Shown here in pieces: positions 52,210 to 60,671 of a DNA stretch of 64,000 bases. The notes below the pieces were generated by a model. It was not told the DNA's origin and searched no databases. It saw only the letters and a program-made list of their open reading frames with translations. Within the stretch, counting starts at the first letter, position 1. The number at the start of each line of letters is the position of its first letter. The stretch comes from CAVQXR01 sp963717955. Lineage in GTDB: Bacteria > Actinomycetota > Thermoleophilia > Gaiellales > Gaiellaceae. The translations under genes were made by a program, and so were the position numbers. The stretch is taken from contig CAVQXR010000001.1 of NCBI GenBank assembly GCA_963717955.1, forward strand, positions 1,798,001-1,862,000, in the 5' to 3' direction.

Positions 52210-53294
52210 TCGACCTCGAGCTCGGTCAGGATCTCCGCCAGCTCGACCGTCCGCCGCTGCTCGGCCGCCCGGTACGCCGCCTCCACGAGCGCCATCGTGC
52301 GGAGGTTGTCGGGTCCGTTGAGCTCGGGCTCCGAACCGGTCTCGATCGCCTTCATGAGCTGGCCCATCGTCCCGATGAACGCCTGCGGGAACCAGCGCTC
52401 CTGCCAGCGGGGCTGGTGCCACATGCCCTCCTCCGAGCGGAGGTGGTAGTCGATCGTCGAGGGCGACCCGGCCGGGTAGTCCGGCCAGCCGATCCGGCCC
52501 TTGGCGATGCCCTCCGTCCCCTCGACGCGCCACTCGATGCGGCCATCCGCCCAGGTGAAGCAGTCGTCCGAGCCGATGCAGCGCAGACCGTTCGCGTACT
52601 CGAGCACGTAGAACGCCATCCCGTCGGTGTGCTCGAAGTCGTGGCTGGGATCGGTCCGGACGGACGCCATGATGGCCTCCGGGTCGCCGAACAGGAACCG
52701 GAATGCGTCGAGGTGGTGGATCGACATGTTGAGGATCGCCGTTCGGTTGAACTCCCTGACGAAGCCCTGCCAGTGAGGACGCGCGTTCATGACGATCTGC
52801 CCCACAACCGGCGCGCCCATGTGTCCGCCGTCGAGCAGGATCTTGAGCGCCCGCATCGACTGGTCGTAGCGCATGTTCTGGTTGACGCCGAGCGTCTTGC
52901 CCGACTCGCGGCAGACGTGGACGATCTCCTTCGCCTCGTCGAGGGTGAAGGCGATCGGCTTCTGGGCGAGGATGCCCTTGACGTGAGGCCGCCGGCAGGC
53001 CTCCCGCACGATCTCGAGCTGCTGGTCGGGCGGGTAGGCGATGTCGACGATCTCGATGCGCGGGTCGTCGAGCAGCTCGTGCCAGGTGTCGTAGACGGTC
53101 CCGACGTCGTTCTGCTCGGCCGCCGCCCGCGCATGAGCCGGCGTGCGGGACGCGATGGCGACGGTGTTGAACCCCGCCTCGTTGTAGGCGACGAGGTGGA
53201 TGTCACGCATGATGAAGCCGGCGCCGATCGCGCCGATCGCGTAGTCGGTCTTCGTCCCGAGCTCCGGGCGGACGTTGAGGTCGATCTCTCCCAT
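52206..53294 (-). CDS. Gfo/Idh/MocA-family oxidoreductase (QKP variant)
   Basis: A 362-residue NAD(P)-dependent sugar dehydrogenase. The N-terminal Rossmann motif is IGAIGAGFIMRDIHLVAY. The cofactor-binding EKP motif is altered to AQKPIAF at about residue 118. The catalytic region has NQNMRYDQSM, and the helix NMSIHHLDAFRFLFGDPE supplies the His expected near the substrate. The C-terminal alpha/beta domain has HTDGMAFYVLEYANGLRCIG. It is coupled to the SDR (ATGA) and 10 bases after the TIM-barrel gene. Such dehydrogenases often oxidise sugar C3 hydroxyls. The EKP-to-QKP change is seen in some members and need not abolish activity. Confidence 0.9.
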   Translation of the reverse strand: MGEIDLNVRPELGTKTDYAIGAIGAGFIMRDIHLVAYNEAGFNTVAIASRTPAHARAAAEQNDVGTVYDTWHELLDDPRIEIVDIAYPPDQQLEIVREACRRPHVKGILAQKPIAFTLDEAKEIVHVCRESGKTLGVNQNMRYDQSMRALKILLDGGHMGAPVVGQIVMNARPHWQGFVREFNRTAILNMSIHHLDAFRFLFGDPEAIMASVRTDPSHDFEHTDGMAFYVLEYANGLRCIGSDDCFTWADGRIEWRVEGTEGIAKGRIGWPDYPAGSPSTIDYHLRSEEGMWHQPRWQERWFPQAFIGTMGQLMKAIETGSEPELNGPDNLRTMALVEAAYRAAEQRRTVELAEILTELEVE

Positions 53295-53304
53295 CGCCGC
53301 CTCC

Positions 53305-54132
53305 CTACGTGCGGACGCCGATGTCTCGCATGACCGCCGCCGTGCCGTCGTAGGCCTGCTGGGCCCACGCGACGATCTGGTCCGGGTCGGGCGAGTACTC
53401 GAGCTCGATCGAGACGGTTCCCTCGTAGCCCGTGTCGACGATCGCCTGCAGGTACTCCTTGATCGGGGTCACGCCCATGCCCGCGGGAAGGTCGCCGTGC
53501 ACCTTGCCGTCGCAATCGGACAGGTGGATGTGGCCGATCATGCCGGTGAGGATGGCGACGTCCTCGAACGAGCAGTCGGAGAGATGCAGGTGTGAGATGT
53601 CGGCGTTCGCCCTGACCGCCGGGTGGTCGATCTCGCGCACGAAGCGGGCGAGCTCGTGGACGTCCTTGAGCAGCGCCTCGTTGAACGGCTCGAGCTCGAG
53701 GACGATCTCGAGCCCCTTCGACTGAGCGTGCTCGCCGGCCTGCTTGACGGCGTTCTTCGCCATCTCCCAGATCGCCTCGCGCGGGAAGACCTCGCCGTCC
53801 CAGTAGTACTCGCCGACGACGAGCAGCACGTTCCGGGCTCCGAGGTACGCGCCCTGGTCGACGTACGCCTTGATGCGGTCGATCGTGAAGCGCTGCACCG
53901 ACGGGTTGAAGTCGACGAGCCCGAACGCGACGCAGACGACGGAGCGGATCGGAAGCCCGACCTCCTCGCAGGTGCTCTTGATCTCCGCCCGGTCGGCATC
54001 GGTGAGGTCGAGCGGATCCTCGAAGATGTCGTAGGTGTCGAAGCCGATCTGCTTCGCGGCGCGAATCCCGTCGAGCCGGCCCACCTTCGTGCCGAGCCAG
54101 GTCGAGCTGATCATTCCGAGCTCGAGTGCCAT
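53305..54132 (-). CDS. Sugar phosphate isomerase/epimerase-like TIM-barrel protein
   Basis: A 275-residue AP-endonuclease-2-fold enzyme; ATG 54132 follows GGAGGACGCTC. Likely metal ligands are in GLEIVLELEPFNEALL (Glu), VRANADISHLHLSD (Asp, His), IGHIHLSDCDGKVHGD (His, Asp) and TVSIELEYSPD (Glu). It resembles hydroxypyruvate isomerase/tagatose-epimerase-type proteins more than the DPSHLVWQMID proteins at 44790 and 57400. It lies between a metallo-hydrolase and a Gfo-type dehydrogenase, which suggests it epimerises or eliminates a keto-sugar made by the latter. No signal peptide; cytoplasmic. Confidence 0.9.
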   Translation of the reverse strand: MALELGMISSTWLGTKVGRLDGIRAAKQIGFDTYDIFEDPLDLTDADRAEIKSTCEEVGLPIRSVVCVAFGLVDFNPSVQRFTIDRIKAYVDQGAYLGARNVLLVVGEYYWDGEVFPREAIWEMAKNAVKQAGEHAQSKGLEIVLELEPFNEALLKDVHELARFVREIDHPAVRANADISHLHLSDCSFEDVAILTGMIGHIHLSDCDGKVHGDLPAGMGVTPIKEYLQAIVDTGYEGTVSIELEYSPDPDQIVAWAQQAYDGTAAVMRDIGVRT

Positions 54133-54179
54133 TGAGCGTCCTCCTTCGGGTGTGTACGACATGGACGAATCTCGGACTC

Positions 54180-55085
54180 CTACCGGGCCTCGAGGCCCCG
54201 CTCCTGCAGCACGCCGCGGAGCGTGGCTGCCAGCTCGTTCGGCATCGAGGTGAACGGCCCGAGCTCCGGGTCGGCCCTCGCAAGCAGCGCTGCGAGCGGG
54301 ATCCCCGGCTCGTCGGCGAGAGCCCGCGAGACGGCGGCGCGGGCGGACTCGATGAACACCAGGCTCGCGGCGAGGAACCGGTCGACCTCCTCGCCCTCGA
54401 TGACGGCATAGTGCGCGGTCAGGAGCCGTGCCGGCTCCAGGCTCTGGAGCAGCAGGACGGACCGCTCGTACTCGGCGACGTGCGGGACCGGCGGCGGATG
54501 GATCACGCGGCCCTCGGTGTCGAGCAGCCCGCTCGCCATCACGGCATCGAGGACGATCGCCGTTCGCGACCGCGGCTCCCAGAGGCCGAGATGACCGGCG
54601 GTGTGGCCCGGGAGATGGAGAACCCGGACTGTGAGCTTCGGTCCGAGCCTGATCTCCTCGTCCCCGGCGAGACGCACGTCGATCGGCACCTCGGCCCCCA
54701 TCGCATCGCGGAGCCAGGCGAAGACCTCGTCGGGGTACGGGATCCCGTACTGCTCGTACCAGCCGTACCGCTCCCGCATGATCAGCTCGCGGCTTTCGAT
54801 CCACGGGGAGTCGACGAGGTGCGCGCAGAGAAGCGCGTTCGGGCAGGCGGCGCGGATCGCCTCGTTGCCGCCGAAGTGGTCGACGTCGGCGTGAGAATTG
54901 ATCACGAGGTGAAGCTCCGTGGGGTCGAGGCCGATCTGCTCGAAGTACGGCAGGATCACCCCGCCCGGGGTCTCCTTCACCCCGGTGTCGACGAGGAGCG
55001 CCCGCTCGTCGCGGAGCAGGTACTGCGAGAAGGGGCGCGGCCCGAGGATCGACTCGATCCGGTGGATTCCCGGCGCTATTTCCAT
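54180..55085 (-). CDS. MBL-fold metallo-hydrolase
   Basis: A 301-residue metallo-beta-lactamase-fold protein. The metal motif reads SHADVDHFGG at about residues 62-71, that is HxDxDH in place of the usual HxHxDH, so one zinc-ligating His is Asp. LHLPGHTAGHLGLW and TAIVLDAVMASG supply the next His and the bridging Asp, and RLLTAHYAVIEG the last His. Relatives are lactonases, glyoxalase-II-like thioesterases and phosphodiesterases. It is inserted in a sugar dehydrogenase/isomerase run, so hydrolysis of a sugar lactone is an appealing inference. A 25-bp tandem repeat lies directly upstream. Confidence 0.9.
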   Translation of the reverse strand: MEIAPGIHRIESILGPRPFSQYLLRDERALLVDTGVKETPGGVILPYFEQIGLDPTELHLVINSHADVDHFGGNEAIRAACPNALLCAHLVDSPWIESRELIMRERYGWYEQYGIPYPDEVFAWLRDAMGAEVPIDVRLAGDEEIRLGPKLTVRVLHLPGHTAGHLGLWEPRSRTAIVLDAVMASGLLDTEGRVIHPPPVPHVAEYERSVLLLQSLEPARLLTAHYAVIEGEEVDRFLAASLVFIESARAAVSRALADEPGIPLAALLARADPELGPFTSMPNELAATLRGVLQERGLEAR

Positions 55086-55171
55086 CTGACACGGTCCCGT
55101 GACATCCTCGGCACGAAGCGTGATCGTGCCGTGCGGAATGTCTCGCTACCCTCCCCCGGGTGGTGGGCGGG

Positions 55172-55270
55172 GGGTGGGTTCCCCCGGAGGGCGGGGGGGT
55201 GCGTCCCCCCGGAAGGGCTAGGGGTCGGTCGCGCCGGAAGGCCAGGGGTCGGGCCCCCCGGAGAGCGGCG
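55172..55270. repeat. Imperfect tandem repeat, about 25 bp, four copies
   Basis: Units start with GGGT at 55172, 55197, 55222 and 55246. Each has the form GGGTSGGTYCCCCCGGARGG with a variable tail; the third copy has gcgcc in place of the C run. Spacing is 25, 25 and 24 bases. The CCCCCGGAGGG portions can also fold back on themselves. The array fills most of the 203-base gap between the SDR stop (55289) and the MBL start (55085). Confidence 0.65.
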
Positions 55271-55288
55271 GCGCACGGCCGCCCGGCC

Positions 55289-56083
55289 TCAGTCGTGCGT
55301 TCGCGCATGGCCCACGTTGCCGTTGAGGACGATCCCGCCGTCGACGATCAGCTCGAGCCCGGTCACGTACCGCGAGGCGTCGGAGGCGAGGAAGACGAAC
55401 GGGTCGGCGATCTCGTCCGCCGCCGCGATCCGTCCGAGCGGGATCCGCTCGTTGTACGTCCTGCGAACGTCCGGCGTGTACGCAACCTGGTTGAGCGGCG
55501 TGTCCGTCGCTCCCGGGGACAACGCGTTGACCGTGATCCCGTGGGGGCCGAACTCGACCGCGAGCGTCTTCGTCAGCCCGAGGATCCCGCCCTTCGCGGT
55601 CACGTACGCCGACAGCTCGGCGATCGGCTGGATGTCCACGACCGACGTCACGTTGATGATCCGTCCGCCGCCGCCCTGGGCGACCATCTGGCGGACCGCG
55701 GCACGGCAGCCGTAGTAGTAGCCGTGCAGGTTCGCACGGAGCAGCCCGTGCCAGTCGTGGTCCGTCATCTCGAGGAACGGCTTGACCAGCAGGGCGGCGG
55801 CGTTGTTCACCCAGATGTCGATCCCGCCCCAGGCCGACACGGCGCTCGCCGCGAGCTCGTCGACGTGGGCGGGGTCTCCGGTGTCACCCTGCAGGACGAG
55901 CGCCTCACGCCCTTCGGCCCTGATCGCCGCTGCGGTCTTCTCGGCCTCCGCCGTCGCGCTGCGGTAGTCGAACGCGACGCTGGCGCCGGCTCGGGCGAGG
56001 GCGATGGCGGCCGCCGCCCCGATGCCCTGCGAGGCACCGGTGATTACCGCCCGCCTCCCCGTGAGGTCGTACGGATCGGCCAT
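55289..56083 (-). CDS. SDR-family oxidoreductase
   Basis: A 264-residue classical SDR with ITGASQGIGAAAAIAL (cofactor loop), FDYRSATAEAE, Asp in LQGDTGDPAHV, VNNAAALLVKPF, Ser in NVTSVVDIQPIAE, SAYVTAKGGILG with the Tyr/Lys pair, and YVTGLELIVDGGIVLNG. ATG 56083 shares its A with the Gfo-type stop (TGATG), so translation is coupled. In this run it is the natural partner of the dehydrogenase at 56083-57276 and may reduce the keto-sugar after isomerisation, or oxidise an aldose to a lactone. Confidence 0.92.
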   Translation of the reverse strand: MADPYDLTGRRAVITGASQGIGAAAAIALARAGASVAFDYRSATAEAEKTAAAIRAEGREALVLQGDTGDPAHVDELAASAVSAWGGIDIWVNNAAALLVKPFLEMTDHDWHGLLRANLHGYYYGCRAAVRQMVAQGGGGRIINVTSVVDIQPIAELSAYVTAKGGILGLTKTLAVEFGPHGITVNALSPGATDTPLNQVAYTPDVRRTYNERIPLGRIAAADEIADPFVFLASDASRYVTGLELIVDGGIVLNGNVGHARTHD

Positions 56084-57276
56084 CAGAGCGATCGGTACTC
56101 GAGCTTCTGCCGCTGGCCGGTCTCGTGGGCGCGCACGATCGCGTCACAGATCTCGGCGCATCGGTAGCCGTCCTCCATCGTCGCCGCCCGCGGCGCGACG
56201 GACGTGTCCTCCCTGATGCACGTCAGCAGGTGCAGCAGCTCGTGGACGAAGTTGTCCTCCCAGCCGATCATGTGCCCGTGCGGCCACCAGTGCTGCCAGT
56301 ACGGGTGGTAGGCCTCGGAGACGAGCACCGTCCGGAAGCCCTGGGCCTGGCCGCCCGGAGCCGAGTCGACCATGTTCACGAGCAGCTCGTTCTGGCGCTC
56401 GGAGTCGAAGACGAGCGTTCCCTTCGATCCGTTGATCTCCCACCGCATCTGGTTCTTGCGCCCCGCGGCGAACCGGGTCGCCTCGTAGGTGCCGATCGCG
56501 CCGTTCTCGAACTCGACCGTCGACTCGAACGCATCGTCGACGTCGACGATCCCGCCCGGCCGCTCGGTGATGAACGTCCGCAGCACGCCCGTGACGGCCG
56601 ATACCTCGCCGCACAGGTATCGCGACTGGTCGATCACGTGCGCGCCGAGGTCACCGAGGGCGCCCGAGCCGGCGACAGCCTTGTCGAGCCGCCACACCTT
56701 CGGGAACTGCGGATCCATGATCCATTCCTGGTGGTAGCGGCCCCGGAAGTGGTAGATCTCCCCGAGCTCGCCGGCGTCGATCATCTGCTTCGCCAGCACG
56801 ATCGCCGGGTAGAAGCGGTAGTTGAACGCGGTCATCGCCTTGACGCCGTGTGGGGCGACGCCCTTCCAGATCTCGTACGCCTCGTCCGCGGTCCGGCCGA
56901 GCGGCTTCTCGCAGATGAGGTGCTTTCCGGCCTTCGCGGCAGCGACCGTCGGCTCGAGGTGGACGTCGTTCGGGCCGCCGTTGTCGAAGACCTGGACATC
57001 AGGGTCGTTGACCACGTCCTCCCACCTCGTCGTCCACTTCTCCCAGCCGTACCGGCGCGCGGCCTCCGAGACCGCCTCGGCGTTGCGGCCGGCGACCGCC
57101 ACGAGCCGGGGCCGGTAGGGCGGCGGCCAGGTCATGTACGCGATCTTCTTCAGTGCGTTCGTGTGCGCCTTGCCCATGAACGCGTAGCCGAGCATCCCGA
57201 TCCCGATCTCGGGGATCTCCTGAGCCCCGGCCGTCTGGCCCATCGTGACGAATCCGACCTCCGGCTCCTCACCCAT
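56083..57276 (-). CDS. Gfo/Idh/MocA-family oxidoreductase (levoglucosan dehydrogenase-like features)
   Basis: A 397-residue sugar dehydrogenase; ATG 57276 follows GAGAGGAGGACACG. The Rossmann motif is GIGMLGYAFMGKAHTNAL, and the EKP motif is in LICEKPLGRT (about residue 135). FNYRFYPAIVLAKQMIDAGE and WRLDKAVAGSGALGDLGAHV carry the catalytic region and the Asp/His dyad. A long C-terminal beta domain includes DDAFESTVEFENGAIGTYEA. The GSGALGDxxxHVID stretch and the length recall NAD-dependent levoglucosan dehydrogenases that make a 3-keto sugar. That is resemblance from memory, not a search result. A hairpin separates it from the upstream TIM-barrel gene. Confidence 0.9.
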   Translation of the reverse strand: MGEEPEVGFVTMGQTAGAQEIPEIGIGMLGYAFMGKAHTNALKKIAYMTWPPPYRPRLVAVAGRNAEAVSEAARRYGWEKWTTRWEDVVNDPDVQVFDNGGPNDVHLEPTVAAAKAGKHLICEKPLGRTADEAYEIWKGVAPHGVKAMTAFNYRFYPAIVLAKQMIDAGELGEIYHFRGRYHQEWIMDPQFPKVWRLDKAVAGSGALGDLGAHVIDQSRYLCGEVSAVTGVLRTFITERPGGIVDVDDAFESTVEFENGAIGTYEATRFAAGRKNQMRWEINGSKGTLVFDSERQNELLVNMVDSAPGGQAQGFRTVLVSEAYHPYWQHWWPHGHMIGWEDNFVHELLHLLTCIREDTSVAPRAATMEDGYRCAEICDAIVRAHETGQRQKLEYRSL

Positions 57277-57334
57277 CGTGTCCTCCTCTCCTGGCCTGGA
57301 TCTTCCCTGGCGGGACCGCGACGGCGAATCCCGT

Positions 57335-57360
57335 GCGCGACCGGCCACCGCCGGTCGCGC
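57335..57360 (-). terminator. Intercistronic hairpin between TIM-barrel and Gfo-type genes
   Basis: Perfect 11-bp stem GCGCGACCGGC, loop CACC, complement, centred in the 123-base gap between the TIM-barrel stop (57400) and the dehydrogenase start (57276). It may attenuate or process the long transcript. No T tract. Confidence 0.5.
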
Positions 57361-57399
57361 GATCGGCGGTCGCAGCCGGCCGAGCCGGCTGCTCAGCCC

Positions 57400-58380
57400 C
57401 TACGCAAGCCACCAGGCCTGGCCCGGAACGAGCGGCTTGTTGATGATGAGCGGCTTCAGGAACTTGATGCACTGCTCGCAGCCGTCCTCCTCGGACATGA
57501 CGGGATCCTCGTGCTCGAACGAGAGGACGAAGTCGTAGCCGACCTCGAGCAGCGCGGTGATGATCCGCTTCCACTCGACGTCGCCCCAGCCCGGGACGCG
57601 GTAGCGCGCTGCACGATCCTTCCGCTGCCACGAGCCGGTCGCGGTGACGCCGTCGATGTGCAGGATGTCCTTCTGCAGCTCCCAGTCCTTGGCGTGGACG
57701 TGCAGGATCCGGTCGCCGAACTCCTTGATGAAGACGACCGGGTCGATCATCTGCCACACGAGGTGGCTGGGATCGAAGTTGAAGCCCCAGTCGTCGCGGT
57801 CGAGGCGCTTGATCGCCTCCCGCGCCGTGTACACGTTGTAGGCGATCTCGGTGGGGTGTACCTCGTGCGCGAACCGAACGCCGAGCTCCTTGAACCGGTC
57901 GAGGATGGGGTTCCATCGCTCGACGAACAGATCCCAGCCCTCTTCGTAGATCTTGAGGCGCTGCGGCGGCCAGATGTACCAGCTCTCCCACACGGTCGAG
58001 CCGAAGAATCCGCACACCGTCTTGATCTCGAGCTCGGAGGCGACCTCGGCGGTCTTGATGATGTGCTCGGTCCCGAGCTTGATCATCTCCTCCTTGTCGG
58101 AGGTGCCGGCCCACTCGTCGAGCGAGGCATCGTTGAACGGGAGCACCATCTGGGAGGAGAGGTGGTTCGAGAGCGCGGAGATCTCGAGCCCGTGGCCGTC
58201 GAGCATCTGCTTGACGTCCTTCGCGTACGAGATGTCCTCCCGGGCGCGGTCCGTGTCGAAGTGGTTCGAGCCGCGCCAGGCAGCGAGCTCGACCGCCTCG
58301 TAGCCGAGGCCCGCCGCGTACTCGGCGACCTCCTCGAGCGGCTTGTTGTTGAAGAGCACGGTGAGGAGACCGATCTTCAT
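57400..58380 (-). CDS. Sugar phosphate isomerase/epimerase-like TIM-barrel protein
   Basis: A 326-residue AP-endonuclease-2-fold protein from ATG 58380. It begins MKIGLLTVLFNNKPLEEVAE. Metal-site motifs are RFAHEVHPTEIAYN (Glu), FNFDPSHLVWQMID (Asp, His), RILHVHAKDWEL (His, Asp) and FVLSFEHEDPV (Glu). An inserted aromatic loop (STVWESWYIWPPQRLKIYEEG) may shape the substrate pocket. TIM-barrel enzymes of this kind, paired with Gfo-type dehydrogenases, carry out elimination or hydration of 3-keto sugars in levoglucosan and C-glycoside pathways. The gene order here fits such a role, which remains inferred. Confidence 0.9.
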   Translation of the reverse strand: MKIGLLTVLFNNKPLEEVAEYAAGLGYEAVELAAWRGSNHFDTDRAREDISYAKDVKQMLDGHGLEISALSNHLSSQMVLPFNDASLDEWAGTSDKEEMIKLGTEHIIKTAEVASELEIKTVCGFFGSTVWESWYIWPPQRLKIYEEGWDLFVERWNPILDRFKELGVRFAHEVHPTEIAYNVYTAREAIKRLDRDDWGFNFDPSHLVWQMIDPVVFIKEFGDRILHVHAKDWELQKDILHIDGVTATGSWQRKDRAARYRVPGWGDVEWKRIITALLEVGYDFVLSFEHEDPVMSEEDGCEQCIKFLKPLIINKPLVPGQAWWLA

Positions 58381-58441
58381 GCCTGAACCTCCTGGTCGGG
58401 TAGGACTGCCATTGATAGACGAGCAGCGAGTGCCCCGGCGC

Positions 58442-59464
58442 TCACTGCAGCGCCGGGTCGAAGATGACCTTGGTGCCGCGGCCCGCCCGCAGATCGCCGA
58501 ACACGCGCTCCCAGGACGACAGGGGGGCGATCTCGGACACGAGTGGAGCGAGCTCGATCGCCCGGCGCTCGAGCAGGGCGATCGCGCGACGCCATGAACG
58601 GGGTGTCGACGCGAAGCCCGAGGTGACGACGCATTCCGTCTCGAACACGCGGTCGAAGGGAACGGTGACGGGTTTGCCGAACACGCCGACCTGGATGTAG
58701 CGGCCACCCCGGCGCACCTGCTCGAGGCAGGTCGTCGCCCCACCGCCTGACCCGGAGCACTCGATGACGACGTCCGCGCCGAGCCTTCCGGCGTACCGGT
58801 CGAACGCGGCCCGATCGTCAACCGTGGCCGTCTCGAGGTCGAGCCGCCCTGCGGCATCGAGCCGCACCCCGTCGCTCGCGAGCCCGGCCACGAGCACCTC
58901 CCCGCCGAGCGCCCGCGCGACCTGGGCAGCGAGCAGGCCAACCGGGCCGGGCCCCGTGACGAGCACCTGGTCGCCCTCGGTGACCTTCACCGGGTCGAGC
59001 AGGCAGTGGCAGACGCAGGCGAGCGGCTCCGTCATCGCTGCCGCGTGGGCGTCGAGCCAGTCGGGAACACGGTGGAGGTTCCCGGCCGGCACGACCAGGC
59101 GAGGCGCGAAGGCCCCGTCGACGAACGACCCGATCGACCGGCGCTCCGGACAGAGGTTCGGCCGTCCGTCGCGGCACCACTCGCACAGCCCGCACGCGGA
59201 GAAGTAGGTCTCCGAGACGACCCGGGCGCCGAGCCAATCGCGGTCAACTCCGGCGCCGACCGCGGCGACGACCCCGCAGACCTCATGCCCCATCGTCACC
59301 GGCGGCGCGCTCGCGTACTCGCCCGCCTCGATGTGCAGATCGGTGCCGCACACGCCGGCCCCGAGGACTTCGAGCATCACCTCGCCGGGCCCGGGGTCCC
59401 GCTCCGGGCGCTCCGCGAGCCCGACGTGCCCGCGACCCGGCGCGAGCTTTGCGAGGCCGATCAC
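58442..59464 (-). CDS. Zinc-dependent alcohol/polyol dehydrogenase (MDR family)
   Basis: A 340-residue MDR enzyme. It has VCGTDLHIEAGEY and MGHEVCGVV (catalytic zinc), and CGLCEWCRDGRPNLC (structural-zinc Cys cluster). VTGPGPVGLLAAQVARALG is the Rossmann motif. The EPLACVCHCLLD segment is typical of sorbitol/threonine-dehydrogenase-type members that oxidise secondary alcohols. It lies between the TIM-barrel gene (61 bases) and the iron-dependent dehydrogenase (40 bases). A polyol or sugar dehydrogenase is most likely. Confidence 0.92.
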   Translation of the reverse strand: MIGLAKLAPGRGHVGLAERPERDPGPGEVMLEVLGAGVCGTDLHIEAGEYASAPPVTMGHEVCGVVAAVGAGVDRDWLGARVVSETYFSACGLCEWCRDGRPNLCPERRSIGSFVDGAFAPRLVVPAGNLHRVPDWLDAHAAAMTEPLACVCHCLLDPVKVTEGDQVLVTGPGPVGLLAAQVARALGGEVLVAGLASDGVRLDAAGRLDLETATVDDRAAFDRYAGRLGADVVIECSGSGGGATTCLEQVRRGGRYIQVGVFGKPVTVPFDRVFETECVVTSGFASTPRSWRRAIALLERRAIELAPLVSEIAPLSSWERVFGDLRAGRGTKVIFDPALQ

Positions 59465-59504
59465 CGACCCGCCTCGAGGCGAGGCGCCGGGGCCCCGGGC
59501 CCGA

Positions 59505-60671
59505 TCACCCGGCGACCCTCCGGTACAGCTCCTCGAGCTCGGGTGGGCCGACGGGGAGCGGGTTCGTCGTGATGTTGCGGCTCTTCATCGCGTCCTCGAC
59601 GAGACGCCGCACGTCCATCGCGGTCGGGTCGAGTCCCCACGCCCGCAACGTCGCCGGAAGACCGACGTCGGCGCAGAGGCGACGGATCGCGTCGATTGCC
59701 CGCTCGGCAGCCACGGCGACCGCGAGCCCGGCCACGTCCTCGCCGAGCGCGGCCGCGATGTCGGCCAGCTTGTCCTCGCACGCTGGACGGAGGATGTCGA
59801 GGCCGTCGGCGAGGAAGATCGCGTTCGCGACGCCGTGCGGAACCCCGTGGTGGGCGGTCACCGGGGTCGACGCCGCATGGACGATCGCGTTCGCGTTCAT
59901 GTTGAACGCGATGCCCGTCATCGTGCTCGCGAGCGACATCTGGCCGACGGCCTCGCGATCCTTCTCGAGGACGGCAGCCCGCAGGTTCGCCCCGATCATC
60001 CGAACGACCCGGATGTTGATCGAGTCGAGGAGCGGGTCCGAGCCGACGTTGACGTACGACTCGGTCGCGTGGGCCAGCGCGTCGGCGCCGGTGGCCGCGA
60101 TCACCGGGGCAGGGGCCGACAGCACGAGCTCGGGATCGACGATCGCGACGTTCGCGGCGAGATTGCGGGCCGCGCAGACGACCTTGAAGTGCTCGCCGGG
60201 GTCGGTGATCACGACCACGAACGTGACCTCGGCCCCGGTGCCGCAGGTCGTCGGCATGCAGAGCACCGGCGGCCCGTGGCGGGGAACGAGGTCTCGCCCG
60301 CGGTAGTCCCAGACGGTGCCGCCGTTCTCGATCAACGCCGAAGCGCACTTCGCGGCGTCCATCGACGAGCCGCCGCCAAGCCCGACGAGCCCGTCGCAGC
60401 CCTCGCTCCGATACCGCTCCGCGATCTCGTCGAGATTGGTCGTCGTGGGGTTCGGTTCGGTCCGGTCGTAGACGACGACGTCGATGCCGGCACCGTGAAT
60501 GTGCTCGGCGACGCGGTCGACCGCACCGGAGGAGCGAAGCCCCTGGTCGGTGACGACCAGCGCACGCCGCACGCCGAGCTCTTGCAGGCGCTCGCCCGCC
60601 TGCGCGCTGCCGCCCCAGCCGTAGAAGACGCGGGTCGGGCACTCGAACAGGTGAACGCTGTCCCATGCCAT
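59505..60671 (-). CDS. Iron-containing alcohol dehydrogenase
   Basis: A 388-residue group III (Fe-dependent) alcohol dehydrogenase. GLGGGSSMDAAKCAS at about residues 95-109 binds NAD(P), and MPTTCGTGAEVTF is the usual following loop. Metal ligands lie in ATGADALAHATESYV (Asp, His) and VTAHHGVPHGVANAIF (His pair). ATG 60671 shares its A with the GntR stop (TGATG); a GTG at 60674 is an alternative. Substrates in the family include 1,2-propanediol/lactaldehyde, glycerol, butanol and maleylacetate. Next to GntR and sugar genes, lactaldehyde or a similar C3 fragment is plausible. Confidence 0.92.
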   Translation of the reverse strand: MAWDSVHLFECPTRVFYGWGGSAQAGERLQELGVRRALVVTDQGLRSSGAVDRVAEHIHGAGIDVVVYDRTEPNPTTTNLDEIAERYRSEGCDGLVGLGGGSSMDAAKCASALIENGGTVWDYRGRDLVPRHGPPVLCMPTTCGTGAEVTFVVVITDPGEHFKVVCAARNLAANVAIVDPELVLSAPAPVIAATGADALAHATESYVNVGSDPLLDSINIRVVRMIGANLRAAVLEKDREAVGQMSLASTMTGIAFNMNANAIVHAASTPVTAHHGVPHGVANAIFLADGLDILRPACEDKLADIAAALGEDVAGLAVAVAAERAIDAIRRLCADVGLPATLRAWGLDPTAMDVRRLVEDAMKSRNITTNPLPVGPPELEELYRRVAG

